From Litoditis marina (taxonomy: Eukaryota; Nematoda; Chromadorea; Rhabditida; Rhabditidae): a stretch of 64,000 bases of DNA. This document shows positions 21,467 through 31,730 of this stretch, piece by piece. The position numbers and the translations under genes were made by a program. The notes under the pieces are model-generated. The model had not been told where the DNA came from and did no database searches. It saw nothing but the letters and a program-made list of their open reading frames with translations. Every line of letters begins with the position of its first letter. The first letter of the stretch is position 1. Location: the NCBI GenBank assembly GCA_964036275.1, contig OZ038438.1, positions 1-64,000 of the forward strand, given 5' to 3'.

Positions 21467-24400
21467 CCTCCCAAACCCTCTATGTATTCCATGAGAAATC
21501 AGTTCTTTTTCGGGCGAAATGTGGCTTTTTGTGGTGGTTTTTCCATGCAAAACTATGAAAAAACCTTTTTCTTCAGAAAGTTGCCGGGCTATTTGTATTT
21601 TGGATGTGCGTTGGTTTTGTGTTTCAATCGAAAAGCTGGTTTCTTTTTGGGGAATAGTCCAAGACTATTAGTGTCTGGCTTTTGGCCAGATTATCGCCAA
21701 AAAGGTATATCATATATCTTTGGAAAATGGGCTAACCTATTGTGTCATTTGTTCAGGCACCCTCATCCCTGCCCCGACCCCCAATGGCACCGCGTACCAC
21801 CGAAAAGAAGATTGCCGGTAAATATTCGGTGAGTTGGAGAGATACTTTTTCACTTGTCAAACAGAATATGATCTCGAATAGCGGGCGAAAAGAGTGTTGT
21901 ATTTTGCAGTATATTTTTGTTCACCTACGTTCTTTAATTCTGTTGGTTTCGGCGCAAATTCTGGTCGTTTTGGGTTGGTAAGCTGATGAATGGACTTTTT
22001 TCTATTATCGATTGGAGGTTTATCGATTTTCCGTTCAGCGTCCGACGACTCCAGTCGAGGAGACGAATTTCCTGCCCAGTCTGACACCGCGTCGCCCCGA
22101 AGACAGTGTGAGTTTGTAGTTTGAACAAATTAGCATATATCGTGGAAAATGGTCAACTTTTCGCCGAATTTGGGTTGATTTCGATATATACAATGCAAAT
22201 AATCAAATTATACGTATTTCCATCCTGAATATACCCCAGTAAAGTCGTCCGAATAGCCAGGAAGCGTTAAAAAACGGGCTACTTTCACGCCGAAAACAAG
22301 AAAATTTGTGTATTTCGATGCAAAATCGTCAGTTTTCACGTTTTTCAATCTGAATTCTGAAAAAAAAATCAAGTTTTTGTCGAGAAGGATCTTACTGGTG
22401 TATGTTCAGTCTACTGCCATTTCAGTTGAGCGTCTCGCAAATGCGCGACTACTCGCTGCCGCGCGCTGATGCCCAGTCTCGCCCGCAGGATGCCCAGCCG
22501 CATCGCGGCATGTCGCAGGTTGCCGAGGTACATTATCCCTATTATCTTATCCCAGTAAAGTGGTCCGAATAGCCAAAAATGGTTTCTTTTTCACCAGAAA
22601 CGGGAAGATTGGTCTATTTTTGATACAACATCATTACTTTTCACATTGTTAAATCTAAAAACGGACTACTTTCAGGCGAAAAGTCGGGCCTTACTGGTGT
22701 TTGGTATTCATCTATGTTCGAAAAATCGAAAAAAGTTATTATTATTATTGTTTTTATTAAGGTGGTCGAAACGATGCCCGAGTCGCGCCCTACATCTGGC
22801 CGGTCCGCGACCGAAGAAGAGGAAGTCTCCCTCCACTCGCCCAATTGGACTATGAATCTGGGGAAGGAGAATCGGAGACCGGTGTTCAGCACGTCGACTA
22901 GTTCGTGTAGGTTTTTGCTTCAATTTGATAGGTTTTTCGAGTTTTTTCTCTATTTCGGCTCAGTTTGGTAGTTTTTCCTCTTTGTTTTGGTCGAATTTGA
23001 TAGGTTTTTCCTCAGTTTTTGGTTCAATTTATGCACTTCATGGGGAGTTTTTGAGAGTGTACGGGATCTTCCAGCATACGTACTCAGGTGAAGACATGTA
23101 TAATAATTGTATCTGATTCTGTACTTTCAGCCCCAGTTGTGTCTGAGAGGTCGTCGCTCGTTACTCACAAGACGCAGCCGTCGCCCCTTGCAAGAAATGT
23201 CCGAATGATCGAGACACCATCCATGCAGGTATAGTTATAATGTAGTTTAATAATTAATGTTACAACATTGTATAGGTTGTAGGATAGGTGTGATGGTAAA
23301 TGGTCATTTTTCTAAATAAATGAGCGGCCTTTACAGCCGATAAGTTGTTGTTAGCATTAATTGGTTGAATGAGGTTTCTTGAAAGAAGAAAACGTGTTTT
23401 TGTAAGGTATGTTTAGAAATATACAATCCCATGTTTGTAGTTTGTAGTCATATTGTGAACATTTGCTCTCTTTCAGAGACGTTCAGTGGCGTCTCGTCTA
23501 TCATCACCAACAGCCGCCGCGCCAGACGCCACGCCCACCTCAGCCGCGCAGGAAGCTCCGCCCTCTTCAACCTCTCAGTCATATAAGGTAACCGTTTTCC
23601 AATCGATATCGGTGAAAATTGATTTTCATCGAAAATGCGGCCAATTATCCAGATGTTGACGGAAAAGTGGCTCATTCTTGTGTTATTCTCGTGAATACAC
23701 TGCCAACTTCACTTTTACTCACCTCTCGTCAAAGTATTTCCGATGTTGTAGTTTGTAGTTGGTTTATTATGACAAAATGTAGTTCATTATTGCGTGTTTT
23801 TTGTGACTACACTGCCAATTTACTACTAGGATCAACTTTACTTACCGCTTTGAAGTATTCCCGGTGTTGTAGTTTGTAATTGTATTAGTATTGTGAGTAT
23901 TTGCAGAAAGCCTCACTCAAGTCAGCCGCGCCAGAGGCTCCGCTCTCTTCCGGATCTCGTGCCGCTGCCGCCCGACTATCCCGTTCCAACACGGCCATGG
24001 ACTCCAACTGCTCCTCGAACACTATTGTCATGTCTAGGTGGGTTTTGTTTCTAGTAGCAGCTTCTTGTTAGTTGATCGTGGTCCCTATAGAAGACATGAT
24101 TTTTAGTCAGTCTGTTGTAACTTGTAACTAAGGTCCATTAGTCACTCATTCAGAGTTGTTGAAAGTTGTTTAGTTAGTCAGTTCTAACTACAGCTGGTTA
24201 GTTGTTCAGTGATAACTTTCTCTACGGTCTACGCAGGACTTTCCCTAGTAACCTGGACATATTTCCAGTACCATGACCTCGGACAGCACCACTCCGGCTC
24301 GAGGAGATTTCCGATCGGACCCGCTCTCGACACCGTCGCCACTCACGGCCAGAAGTCAGTCGGAGGTGGAGGATGCAGCTACAGTACACGGAAAGGTCGG

Positions 24401-26258
24401 TATTCATACAGTACGTCAAAAGGTTTGTACTTATAGTTATACAGTACACCGAAAGGTTGGTAATTATACAGTACGTCAAAAGGCTTGTACTTATAGTTAT
24501 ACAGTACACCGAAAGGTTGGTAGTTATAGTTATTCTAAACTTTGGATTTTGGCGCACCAATAAGGAAAGTAATCTGTTTCGGATTTATATCCGAGAACAT
24601 TCTTGATTTCGCATCGAAAAGTCAAATTTTCATGATTTTGGCAGAATAGGAGTTCGTTCTTTGGATTATTTTGACATTTGAGCAACTAGAGCATTATTCT
24701 AGGTATCTCGTCTTGTGTTGGAAGATTCTTTCGGGAGCGAAGGAGAGGGTGTCAGCAGTGCGGTGCTGCCAGCTGACTTAGATGGTCAACGGGAGGAAGG
24801 GCACTCATCCAACCAGTCATGCAATCAAAATCACGAGGTTGGTTGGTTGAACGTCATCGCTAGCTCGAGGATGCAAATGAAAGTGGTCCGAATAGTTAGA
24901 ATACGTCGATGAACGGACCACTTTCACGACGAAAAAAAGAACATTTGTCTATTTTTGATGTAAAATCATTAATTCTTGGGTTCACGGGTTTGAATCTAAA
25001 CACAGGCTTTATTCGGTCGTTAGTTGGACACTAATGTTTAAGTTTCATTGTTCTAGTTTTGATCTTCTTGCATTTTAGCAACAAATTTCGCCAGGTAGCA
25101 GCGATGGCGTTTATTTTTGTGTAAAATCATTAATTCTTGGGTTCACGGGTTTGAATCTAAAAATGAACTCGATTTGGTCAGATAGTCGGACCTCACTAAT
25201 GTATAAGTTTTATTGTTTTGATTTTAATCTTGTATTTTATATGTATATGTATTTTAGCAGCAAATTTCGCCGGGTGGCAGCAGTGCCGTGGAGGATGGTG
25301 AATCGGTTGTCGCCAACGAAAGACCCCTGCCCCGAGGCTGCGTCGCCGGTGTGACCATTTCGGCCATACAGGTAGGAGGGGATTATTTTAATTATATATC
25401 AACTATATTTTTATTAAAACTATTTTTGAGATGATGGGTACATTAACATAGTATAGCTAACTAGGTGAATTGTTTTGTTTTGAGATGAAAGGGGTGAATA
25501 TCAGTTTGTTTAAGCTCTACTCTAATCTCGCCGGATTGAAGCGGGATATACGATATCTTTAAAGCAAATAAATTGTTTGCCTTATATTGTGGAATTGCGG
25601 GGTTTTTCGTAATTTTGTAACTGAAAGTTGATAATTTTGCAGGACGTGACCGAGCTCAGTGAACGGATCGATCGATTGACGGATCTCAACCAGGAACTGG
25701 TCAGGAGGTTGGCCAATCAACGGGTGAGAATACTTTGCAATTTTAAAATCCAACTTGTTCTGCAGGTTCTCAGCTAGTTTTTCGGGTGTTTACAATAGTG
25801 AAAGTGAAAGGCCGAAACGGAGTCCACAACAACAAGCCCAGCTTCGTTTCGGCTTCTCACGTTCACTATTGTAAATACTCGAAAAACTAGCTGAGAAGCT
25901 GCACATTTCTACAAGTTCAATTCAATTCCAGTTCACACAAAAGTATGTATCTTCCAGTGGACTCTGAAAAGGTCAAATAAGTTCAAACCAACAACGTTTG
26001 ATTATACGCTCCACTTAAATTTTTCAAGTACGATAATTGGTTAGTTGCTGTGTCAAATACAATATAATCCATCACCGTTAGTCACAAAATGTTTTACAGC
26101 ACCAGGACACTAATGCGGATTTCAACCGCGTGCACCAACGCTTCGTGCAAATCGAGTCGGCCATCGCAAGAATCGAGGAGGCCATCGCAAGAATCGAGAC
26201 AGACCTCGAACAGATGAGAGGTTCTCGCAGAGTTCCCTCCAAGACCGATCGTGATTAG
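13911..26258 (+). CDS. Leucine-rich-repeat protein with Ser/Ala-rich middle and C-terminal coiled coil
   Basis: Function unknown; SDS22/centriolin-style LRR proteins of this build are scaffold or cytoskeletal proteins (inference). Exons by phase: 13911-14000, 14955-15033, 15401-15503, 16089-16194, 16473-16540, 16842-17000, 17624-17761, 18289-18343, 19356-19436, 20633-20752, 21151-21302, 21757-21828, 22039-22107, 22426-22527, 22762-22906, 23131-23228, 23477-23587, 23907-24037, 24269-24395, 24703-24837, 25258-25371, 25643-25723, 26100-26258 (TAG), about 831 codons. LRRs are in exons 5-10 (YLDLSDNRLESMENLVSL, HLKHLDLSGNSLQTMPNL, GLKELDISGN), closed by a cap (ILPEIKFLNGYKISELEAF). The middle is Ser/Pro/Ala-rich; the end is a heptad-type coil with a repeated AIARIE. 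Every junction agrees except exon 5, where one base is missing (about 16500). An alternative exon at 15902 uses the same incoming phase. Confidence 0.82.
14306..14605. mobile_element. GGTTACC-type palindromic MITE, copy 2
   Basis: Same termini as 7742-8015 but in the opposite orientation (left AATTCTACAACTAACC, right end complement AATTCTATATCTAACC). It contains an internal 24-bp duplication (ccggtttttcattttaggttgcca, 14472-14520). It lies in the first intron of the LRR gene. Confidence 0.75.
15521..15612. repeat. (CT)n microsatellite with C10 run
   Basis: A pure CT tract preceded by about ten C residues, starting some 15 bp after the donor of LRR exon 3 (15503). Confidence 0.92.
15645..15803. 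mobile_element. CCAGTAAAGTCGTCCGAATAG MITE, copy 1
   Basis: Left end ACACCAGTCAATTCGTCCGAATAG, right end CTTACTGGTGTATGG; the ends are inverted repeats and the interior keeps ACGGGCTACTTT and TTTCATTGATGC motifs. Sister copies at 22235-22400 and 22551-22700, and a partial one at 24883-24985, are all in introns of the same LRR gene. Confidence 0.7.
16237..16359. mobile_element. 120-bp hairpin MITE, copy 1
   Basis: Near-perfect inverted termini TTAAAGAAGGACGATTATGTGGACCAATC, and an inner pair (CTTTAAACTGCAAT). The outer TTAA occurs on both sides, so the duplication could be TA or TTAA. It lies in an LRR-gene intron; copy 2 is at 19450-19562. Confidence 0.75.
17762..18288. repeat. Intron with decayed duplicates of an LRR exon end
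   Basis: The end of exon 17624-17761 plus its donor (CTGATACTAGCCGACAACATG...GAGGTGAGATTC) recurs in decayed form at about 17819-17852 and 17975-18020, with intervening GTAGTTTGAAC motifs and an (AT)n run at 17928-17957. Confidence 0.65.
18451..19277. mobile_element. 813-bp inverted-repeat element with TTTCAGCTAAAA arrays, 7-bp target duplication
   Basis: The direct repeat GATTTGA (18451-18457, 19271-19277) flanks ends GAGTGGGCGACGATTCAGCTAAAA / complement. The terminal inverted repeats are about 100 bp. The left side carries an array of CTTTTCAGCTAAAACTTATTCAGCTTGGA units. The interior has GTTAAAGGTGGTG...GCTAAA segments repeated about three times. No coding capacity is seen. A related interior piece is at 33075-33334. 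It lies in the intron between LRR exons 18289-18343 and 19356-19436. Confidence 0.8.
19450..19562. mobile_element. 120-bp hairpin MITE, copy 2 (one end lost)
   Basis: Same sequence as 16237-16359 in opposite orientation; its right terminus stops at CACATAATCG, lacking the outer TCCTTCTTTAA. It begins about 14 bp after the donor of exon 19356-19436. Confidence 0.75.
19967..20545. mobile_element. 575-bp element in a (TA)n tract
   Basis: Inverted termini AAGACGCTCCAATCTAAATGGTTTC of about 25 bp, directly bounded on both sides by (TA)n runs (19937-19967 and 20541-20595), so the target duplication is likely TA. The interior is AT-rich and holds AAAAAATTGTAGTGTGAAAAATTG-type short repeats. No transposase frame. 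Confidence 0.75.
21377..21462. repeat. (CT)n microsatellite
   Basis: Pure CT tract in the intron after exon 21151-21302 of the LRR gene. Confidence 0.95.
22235..22400. mobile_element. CCAGTAAAGTCGTCCGAATAG MITE, copy 2
   Basis: CCCAGTAAAGTCGTCCGAATAGCC at the left, CTTACTGGTGTATG at the right; ends about 25 bp before exon 22426. Confidence 0.75.
22551..22700. mobile_element. CCAGTAAAGTCGTCCGAATAG MITE, copy 3
   Basis: CCCAGTAAAGTGGTCCGAATAGCC at the left, CTTACTGGTGTTTGG at the right; starts 23 bp after exon 22426-22527. Confidence 0.75.
24380..24520 (+). repeat. 60-bp tandem repeat built from a splice donor
   Basis: Unit junctions GAAAG|GTYGGTA fall at 24395, 24455 and 24515, exactly 60 bp apart. 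The first is the donor of LRR exon 24269-24395. The repeats stay open in the exon frame, adding 20 codons each (VGIHTVRQKVCTYSYTVHRK-type unit). Use of donors 2 or 3 would lengthen the protein by 20 or 40 residues. Confidence 0.8.
24950..25290 (+). repeat. Tandem duplication of an intron end plus exon start
   Basis: About 160 bp (TAAAATCATTAATTCTTGGG... through ATTTTAGCARCAAATTTCGCC) occurs twice. The second copy supplies the acceptor and start of exon 25258-25371. The first copy holds a decayed exon start at about 25080 followed by a GTAGCA donor-like site. Confidence 0.75.
25761..25904. mobile_element. ~140-bp hairpin MITE
   Basis: Arms TTCTCAGCTAGTTTTTCGRGTRTTTACAATAGTGAA..AGGCCGAAACG and complement, with a loop of about 25 bp. 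In the last intron of the LRR gene. Confidence 0.75.
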
Positions 26259-26262
26259 AATA

Positions 26263-27804
26263 ACAATAGTGTCTCGCAGTGAGAACTCTGTATAGTCAAT
26301 AGTAACAGTGAATCGTCGTTTGTAATCAATATTAACAGTGAATAGTCGTTTGTAGTCAATATCACTAGTGAATAGTCGCCCACAGAGTGCCTAGTATTCT
26401 CAGTATGTTTTGGTTTTTAGTTCAGTTTTTCGAAGTTGCAATTCTCAGTTCAGTTTGTCAAAGTTTCCAAACGTACAGTTCCGTCACTGCTCTACTCTCC
26501 GTTGTTTTGCGGTTCGCCATTTTCATCGAAAAAGGAAGCTGTTTGGCATTACTCGTTGTGTATGTATTCCTTCTTCGCCACATTGTGCCTTTGTATTGTT
26601 TGAAGTTGTGTAAGTTTGGTCATAGATGTGTTTCGTTGAAACAATGCACAATAGTGTCTCGCAGTGAGAACTCTGTATAGTCAATAGTAACAGTGAATCG
26701 TCGTTTGTAATCAATATTAACAGTGAATAGTCGTTTGTAGTCAATATCACTAGTGAATAGTCGCCCACAGAGTGCCTAGTATTCTCAGTATGTTTTGGTT
26801 TTTAGTTCAGTTTTTCGAAGTTGCAATTCTCAGTTCAGTTTGTCAAAGTTTCCAAACGTACAGTTCCGTAACTGCTCTACTCTCCGTTGTTTTGCGGTCG
26901 CCATTTTCATCGAAAAAAGGAAGCTGTTTGGCATTACTCGTTGTGTATGTATTCCTTCTTCGCCACATTGTGCCTTTGTATTGTTTGAAGTTGTGTAAGT
27001 TTGGTCATAGATGTGTTTCGTTGAAACAATGCACAATAGTGTCTCGCAGTGAGAACTCTGTATAGTCAATAGTAACAGTGAATCGTCGTTTGTAATCAAT
27101 ATTAACAGTGAATAGTCGTTTGTAGTCAATATCACTAGTGAATAGTCGCCCACAGAGTGCCTAGTATTCTCAGTATGTTTTGGTTTTTAGTTCAGTTTTT
27201 CGAAGTTGCAATTCTCAGTTCAGTTTGTCAAAGTTTCCAAACGTACAGTTCCGTAACTGCTCTACTCTCCGTTGTTTTGCGGTTCGCCATTTTCATCGAA
27301 AAAAGGAAGCTGTTTGGCATTACTCGTTGTGTATGTATTCCTTCTTCGCCACATTGTGCCTTTGTATTGTTTGAAGTTGTGTAAGTTTGGTCATAGATGT
27401 GTTTCGTTGAAACAATGCACAATAGTGTCTCGCAGTGAGAACTCTGTATAGTCAATAGTAACAGTGAATCGTCGTTTGTAATCAATATTAACAGTGAATA
27501 GTCGTTTGTAGTCAATATCACTAGTGAATAGTCGCCCACAGAGTGCCTAGTATTCTCAGTATGTTTTGGTTTTTAGTTCAGTTTTTCGAAGTTGCAATTC
27601 TCAGTTCAGTTTGTCAAAGTTTCCAAACGTACAGTTCCGTAACTGCTCTACTCTCCGTTGTTTTGCGGTTCGCCATTTTCATCGAAAAAAGGAAGCTGTT
27701 TGGCATTACTCGTTGTGTATGTATTCCTTCTTCGCCACATTGTGCCTTTGTATTGTTTGAAGTTGTGTAAGTTTGGTCATAGATGTGTTTCGTTGAAACA
27801 ATGC
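26263..27804. repeat. Four-copy 385/386-bp tandem array
   Basis: Units start at ACAATAGTGTCTCGCAG: 26263, 26648, 27033, 27419. Copies differ at only a few bases (for example CCGTCACTGC in copy 1 against CCGTAACTGC in the others, and single T or A indels). Each unit contains about three ~30-bp sub-repeats (GTCAATAGTAACAGTGAATCGTCGTTTGTA-like). The array begins 4 bp after the LRR stop codon, so copy 1 is probably part of its 3' untranslated region. The frames of up to 107 codons in the units repeat with the unit and show no family. Confidence 0.95.
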
Positions 27805-27817
27805 ACCCCGAAGATGG

Positions 27818-29365
27818 TTAGGTACATTTGTGTTTCTCAAAGTTTGATAGTAGAGTATTGAGTTGGCACAACACAGAAACCGGATTCGGAGCAACGAATG
27901 TGAATCGGATGGAACGTAGCAGGATAATGATTGATAAGGAGAAGCACGACATTGAGAAAATTGTTTTCCGCCCATCGCCTCCGCACAACTTATCAATGGT
28001 GGTCATCGCAAAAATTCCAGAAACCATAATGTAAACGATTGCAATGAACGACAAGAGCGAAAATACTAAATATGATTGAAAAATGGCGATGAAATGAGAA
28101 AAGTCAGGCAACTCAAACTCTTGGAACCCAAACGATGATCCATTATAGGCATTGTGTCCCATAAGATTGCTGAGAACGCGGTTGAAATCTATTTTTCCCA
28201 CGAAAGACAAAGTCCCATCTATGCGAAACACAGTCATTGACTGATAGCATCGTGCAACACACTCTTCTTACACTTTGGCAGTTTTATGCGCGAAACGAAT
28301 GGTATTGTTCATGCCGTTCGGGGAACACTGAATAGAAAAAGATTGAGTACTACACTCAACTTCTGCAAAGGTAACCGACTGAGTGGTTTCCGTAGCGAAA
28401 CAATTTATAGTAGCAAATGAGCCGGTTTCACACGAATAACACCCAAACATGACGGAATGCCGTACTTCACACAAAAAACTATCGACTTGTTCTCAAAACT
28501 CTGTTACGTTCAAATCCAAGCGAACTCCTATTTCAACTGATGCAACACGTGGGACGGGGTTGCTATTTTTACCCAATGCAACAGTAATTCCGGGTTGAAC
28601 AATAGGCAAAATGTGCTCTAAGTTGTCATACAACTCATTCATAGGGTTATTAGTACAGTAACAACTAACACTATCTTCAGCTGGGTTACACGTACATGTA
28701 TCAGTTATAGTGCAACTCATATTCATAGCTGCTTCAAAATCGACACGTTGTAGTGAAGATCGGTATCGAGGGGGTAGCAGCGAAGTGCGAATTCCATCTG
28801 TGATAAATTGAGACTGAAACACAGATTGTGGCGGAAGCGCAACATTGGTCACTTCAAAGGTAGTACCTTTCAAAGTTCGGTCAATGTTCGTAGGAAGTAG
28901 TAATGTGTAACTAATAGATGGTTTGGATATTACAGTAGTAGTCACTTCGATTTCTACCAACTGTTCCCATACCGGACAAGAAAATACTTCATGTACACGA
29001 TCATCCGTGTGTTTATGATACACTCTGTAAAATAAACAACCAGGCGAAGGGAAGAAACAATTACAGCCAATACCACCACAAGACTCGGTACAATAGGTTA
29101 TACCGGGATATGAATTCGCAGTTGAAAGTTCAGCGATATGTGTTTGTGGACCAATACCTGCACATTTTCGATCATTACAACTACCCATCCGTGCACATCG
29201 TTTCACAAACTCAACAGACGTATGGGTATCTCGTGAAAAGTAGGAACTAACTTTTCGACAACGAAGTAGAACTCTTTTCAATTGTACTTTCAATTCTTTA
29301 ACTAACGTTTGCTCATACTTCAAATGTTGTGATATCCTCGCTCGACCTACGGTCTCGCTCGTCTA
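27818..29365 (-). pseudogene. Envelope-like glycoprotein gene, phlebovirus G2/class II fusion type, decayed
   Basis: One minus-strand frame runs through the region but is broken by two in-frame stops (TGA 28495-28493, TAA 28270-28268). It has a Cys-rich ectodomain with a CGGxGCxC...GCLFYR signature (about 29090-29025), more Cys pairs (about 28700-28640 and 28450-28270), N-glycosylation-type sites, and near the C-terminus a hydrophobic membrane segment (about 28080-27990). This layout fits the G2-like envelope proteins known from nematode LTR retroelements (family knowledge). I see no LTR, gag or pol around it. The N-terminus is missing: the frame opens after a stop at about 29365. Described as found, not reconstructed. 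Confidence 0.6.
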
Positions 29366-30114
29366 CACAACTTACTTTTTCGCTCCCTTACGAAAAATGA
29401 GATACTTACCTTCATTCCTTGAATCCTAAGTAATCCACTTCGAATGTCCTAAAGAACCCCAACCAAATACTTTTGAAACCCCACCCAAATACTTTTTAAC
29501 CCCAACCTAATACTTTAGAAAACCCCTCCCCGCAAAAATTGTTGAAGATGTTATTTTAAGATATATGGGATACCGTGTGCTATGCTTTGGAGATTACGCG
29601 CGCCGCGTTTACGCTACACCAGCAGTGGTGCAAAAATTGTCCATAGTTCGAACTGTCTGAAGAACATCGGACGACGGAGTTGCAACCTATAGTCGGACCA
29701 ACAGTAAAACATTAAATTGACTTTCGTCAAGATCCGCCAATTGGCACCAAAATTGAAAATAGGGTTTCTGAATCAAAAACAGTCGGAAATTGTGCTAATT
29801 GGTCGAGGCCGTTCCTTCCAAGTTATTTGTTACTAATTAGAGTAACATGTTCTGTATGTGGCGCCAATGGCTGGCGCCCGTTCGCGCCAATGGAGAAAAT
29901 ATTTTCTTGTTGTAATGACGCAGATTTTTCACAATACTCAGATTTCAATTACCGAGGCGGAAAAAAGCTGTTTTTTGAATGTTTCAGGATCACATCGTTT
30001 GAAAACCTGGAACTTTCAGATATCAGGATGTTTTATAGTCACCACTATTCAAAAATCGTTTTTCTAAGTCAACTCTAGAAGTGGTTGTACTAGTACAACT
30101 AGCAAAAAGAGAAC
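29366..30114. other. Intergenic, no gene seen
   Basis: It holds short frames only. A CTCGCTCGAC...GTCTCGCTCGTC near-palindrome at about 29337-29364 directly precedes the envelope remnant. Confidence 0.5.
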
Positions 30115-30458
30115 AATTTGTAAAAAGTGGGGGACCAGGAAGTGTGTGAGTTCTGTTCGGTTTCACCGTTTTCTGCAAAAAGTGAACAATACGATGTTGT
30201 GAATGAGTGTGCAACAAAAAAAGAACAATACATTTGTTTGCACAACGATTCACAAGAAACAGAATATACAAAGTATAACTTGAACGTAAAAGTGCATAGT
30301 GGTTTCCCCTAAGAACGTTGTGAACCGTTGTGCAAACAAATGTATTGTTCTTTTTTTGTTGCACACTCATTCACAACATCGTATTGTTCACTTTTTGCAG
30401 AAAACGGTGAAACCGAACAGAACTCACACACTTCCTGGTCCCCCACTTTTTACAAATT
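30115..30458. mobile_element. Long near-perfect hairpin, 140-bp arms
   Basis: Arm 30115-30254 is repeated in inverse as 30319-30458 with about one mismatch and a 64-bp loop. Contents include GGACCAGGAAGTGTGTGAG and GAACAATACGATGTTGTG. No target duplication found. It reads as a recently formed foldback element or a source of double-stranded RNA. Confidence 0.9.
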
Positions 30459-31005
30459 AAGTCTGGGATTGCATTACGGTGAAAGTTAGCAGTCTGAAAT
30501 GGATCGCTTCAGCGAAACTACGTAGATCCGATCGTCCTGCTGTATTTGTAGTTTAAACCCATACCTGACCTGATTGGATATGTATGCTCTGTGTTTAGCG
30601 CAAACTACAATTAAATGACGTTCAAATCCTAAATGAAGGTGTTGTTATGTAGTATATGAGTAACCCTAATTTTATGGAGCGGCGAAAATCGATCGTCACC
30701 TTACAAAACGTTTCCAATTTTAAAAACCATGCCAATCATGGACATTTATTTATTGATTACGGTCAATACACAAACAATAGGTGCATAACAAGTTAAACGA
30801 GTAATAATAATATGTATCTCTGTGAGAAAGAAACGAAACCGAGTGAAACAAATGCATTTTGTTATGGGTAGGGGCTCAGAAAACCAGTAATCTGAAACAA
30901 CTCGGACAGAAACAGTTCCTATCAACTGCAATGTCTCTATTAAATATAATAAATTAAATTGGTACACCTCCTTATAATATTATAGAAATATTAATAAGCA
31001 GAGTC

Positions 31006-31602
31006 TCATAACGGTCTGATGGTTGCGTAGTCGAGAAGAGCTTGTTGTGATGAATCCTTTGAGAAGAGATTGCTAGATTTTGATCGCGCATGCGTGGAGG
31101 GAGAGTTGATAGACAGCAGGGAATCCTTCGGAAGTGAGAACGGCTTCTGCGAATCGTCATGGATCTGCCACACAAATGCAATATCAACTGGAAATAACAT
31201 CAACATGTTACAATCCTGTCCTTTACGCGGTGAATTCTTCATCTAACCTGGTTTTTCCGTTTCTCCGGTTCACCAAAAGAGTTGGGCCAGACTTAAGAAA
31301 ATTAGCCCTGTGATGCGATATAAACTAATCTTCTCTGTTTAAACATGTAGCAGATTGAGGTGTAGCGAAAAACGTTCAATAGTTCGATACGGGAGCAAAC
31401 TAATGAAATCTAATTCATTCTAACAGATAATTTTCGTTTATATTGATCATGAACAACCCATACTACCCCAAAACAACCACAAATATCTCACTTGTAAACA
31501 CGCATAATTGAGTGTCGTGTCCTCGACATCGTCCTGCGTGCTCATGGAAGGGACGGAACTTCGTTTGGGCAGAGCCGTCGGGGGAGCAAGCGCTTCCGTC
31601 AC
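31006..31602 (-). CDS. 3' part of a gene with two ITIM-like C-terminal motifs (partial)
   Basis: Exon 31602-31492 (acceptor TTTCAG, donor GTGAGA, 37 codons, PPTALPKRSSVPSMSTQDD...) joins in phase to last exon 31164-31006, which ends RPL and TGA. Two tyrosine motifs of the form LxYxxL/I are visible: LNYACL at the end of the first exon and LDYATI near the C-terminus, in a Ser-rich tail. Such motifs occur in cytoplasmic tails of inhibitory receptors (family knowledge). A hydrophobic frame on the same strand (32826-32744, DYMIMLWCCSVLAYLYAHLL) could be its membrane segment, unproven. No family recognised. Confidence 0.5.
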
Positions 31603-31680
31603 CTGAAATCACAACGTACTTAAAAGTCAAAATCCCCAGTTGAAACATTAGTTTTTCAGGTTTTTTTGAGTTAATGACAA

Positions 31681-31730
31681 TCATTCTCAACGACACAACT
31701 TATTCAACAAAGTTGTGCCGTTGAGAATGA
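31681..31730. repeat. Short hairpin
   Basis: TCATTCTCAACGACACAACTT and its inverse copy AAGTTGTGCCGTTGAGAATGA with a loop under 10 bp, in the intron or flank upstream of exon 31602 on the minus strand. Confidence 0.7.

Noticed and set aside
26387..27996. Repeated 75-107-codon frames in the 385-bp units, looking like small membrane proteins
   Set aside because: They start without ATG or without context, recur only because the unit recurs, and differ in frame length by single indels.
30127..30312. 61-codon frame in the long hairpin
   Set aside because: It is inside the inverted repeat, has no homology I recognise, and codon use is not coding-like.
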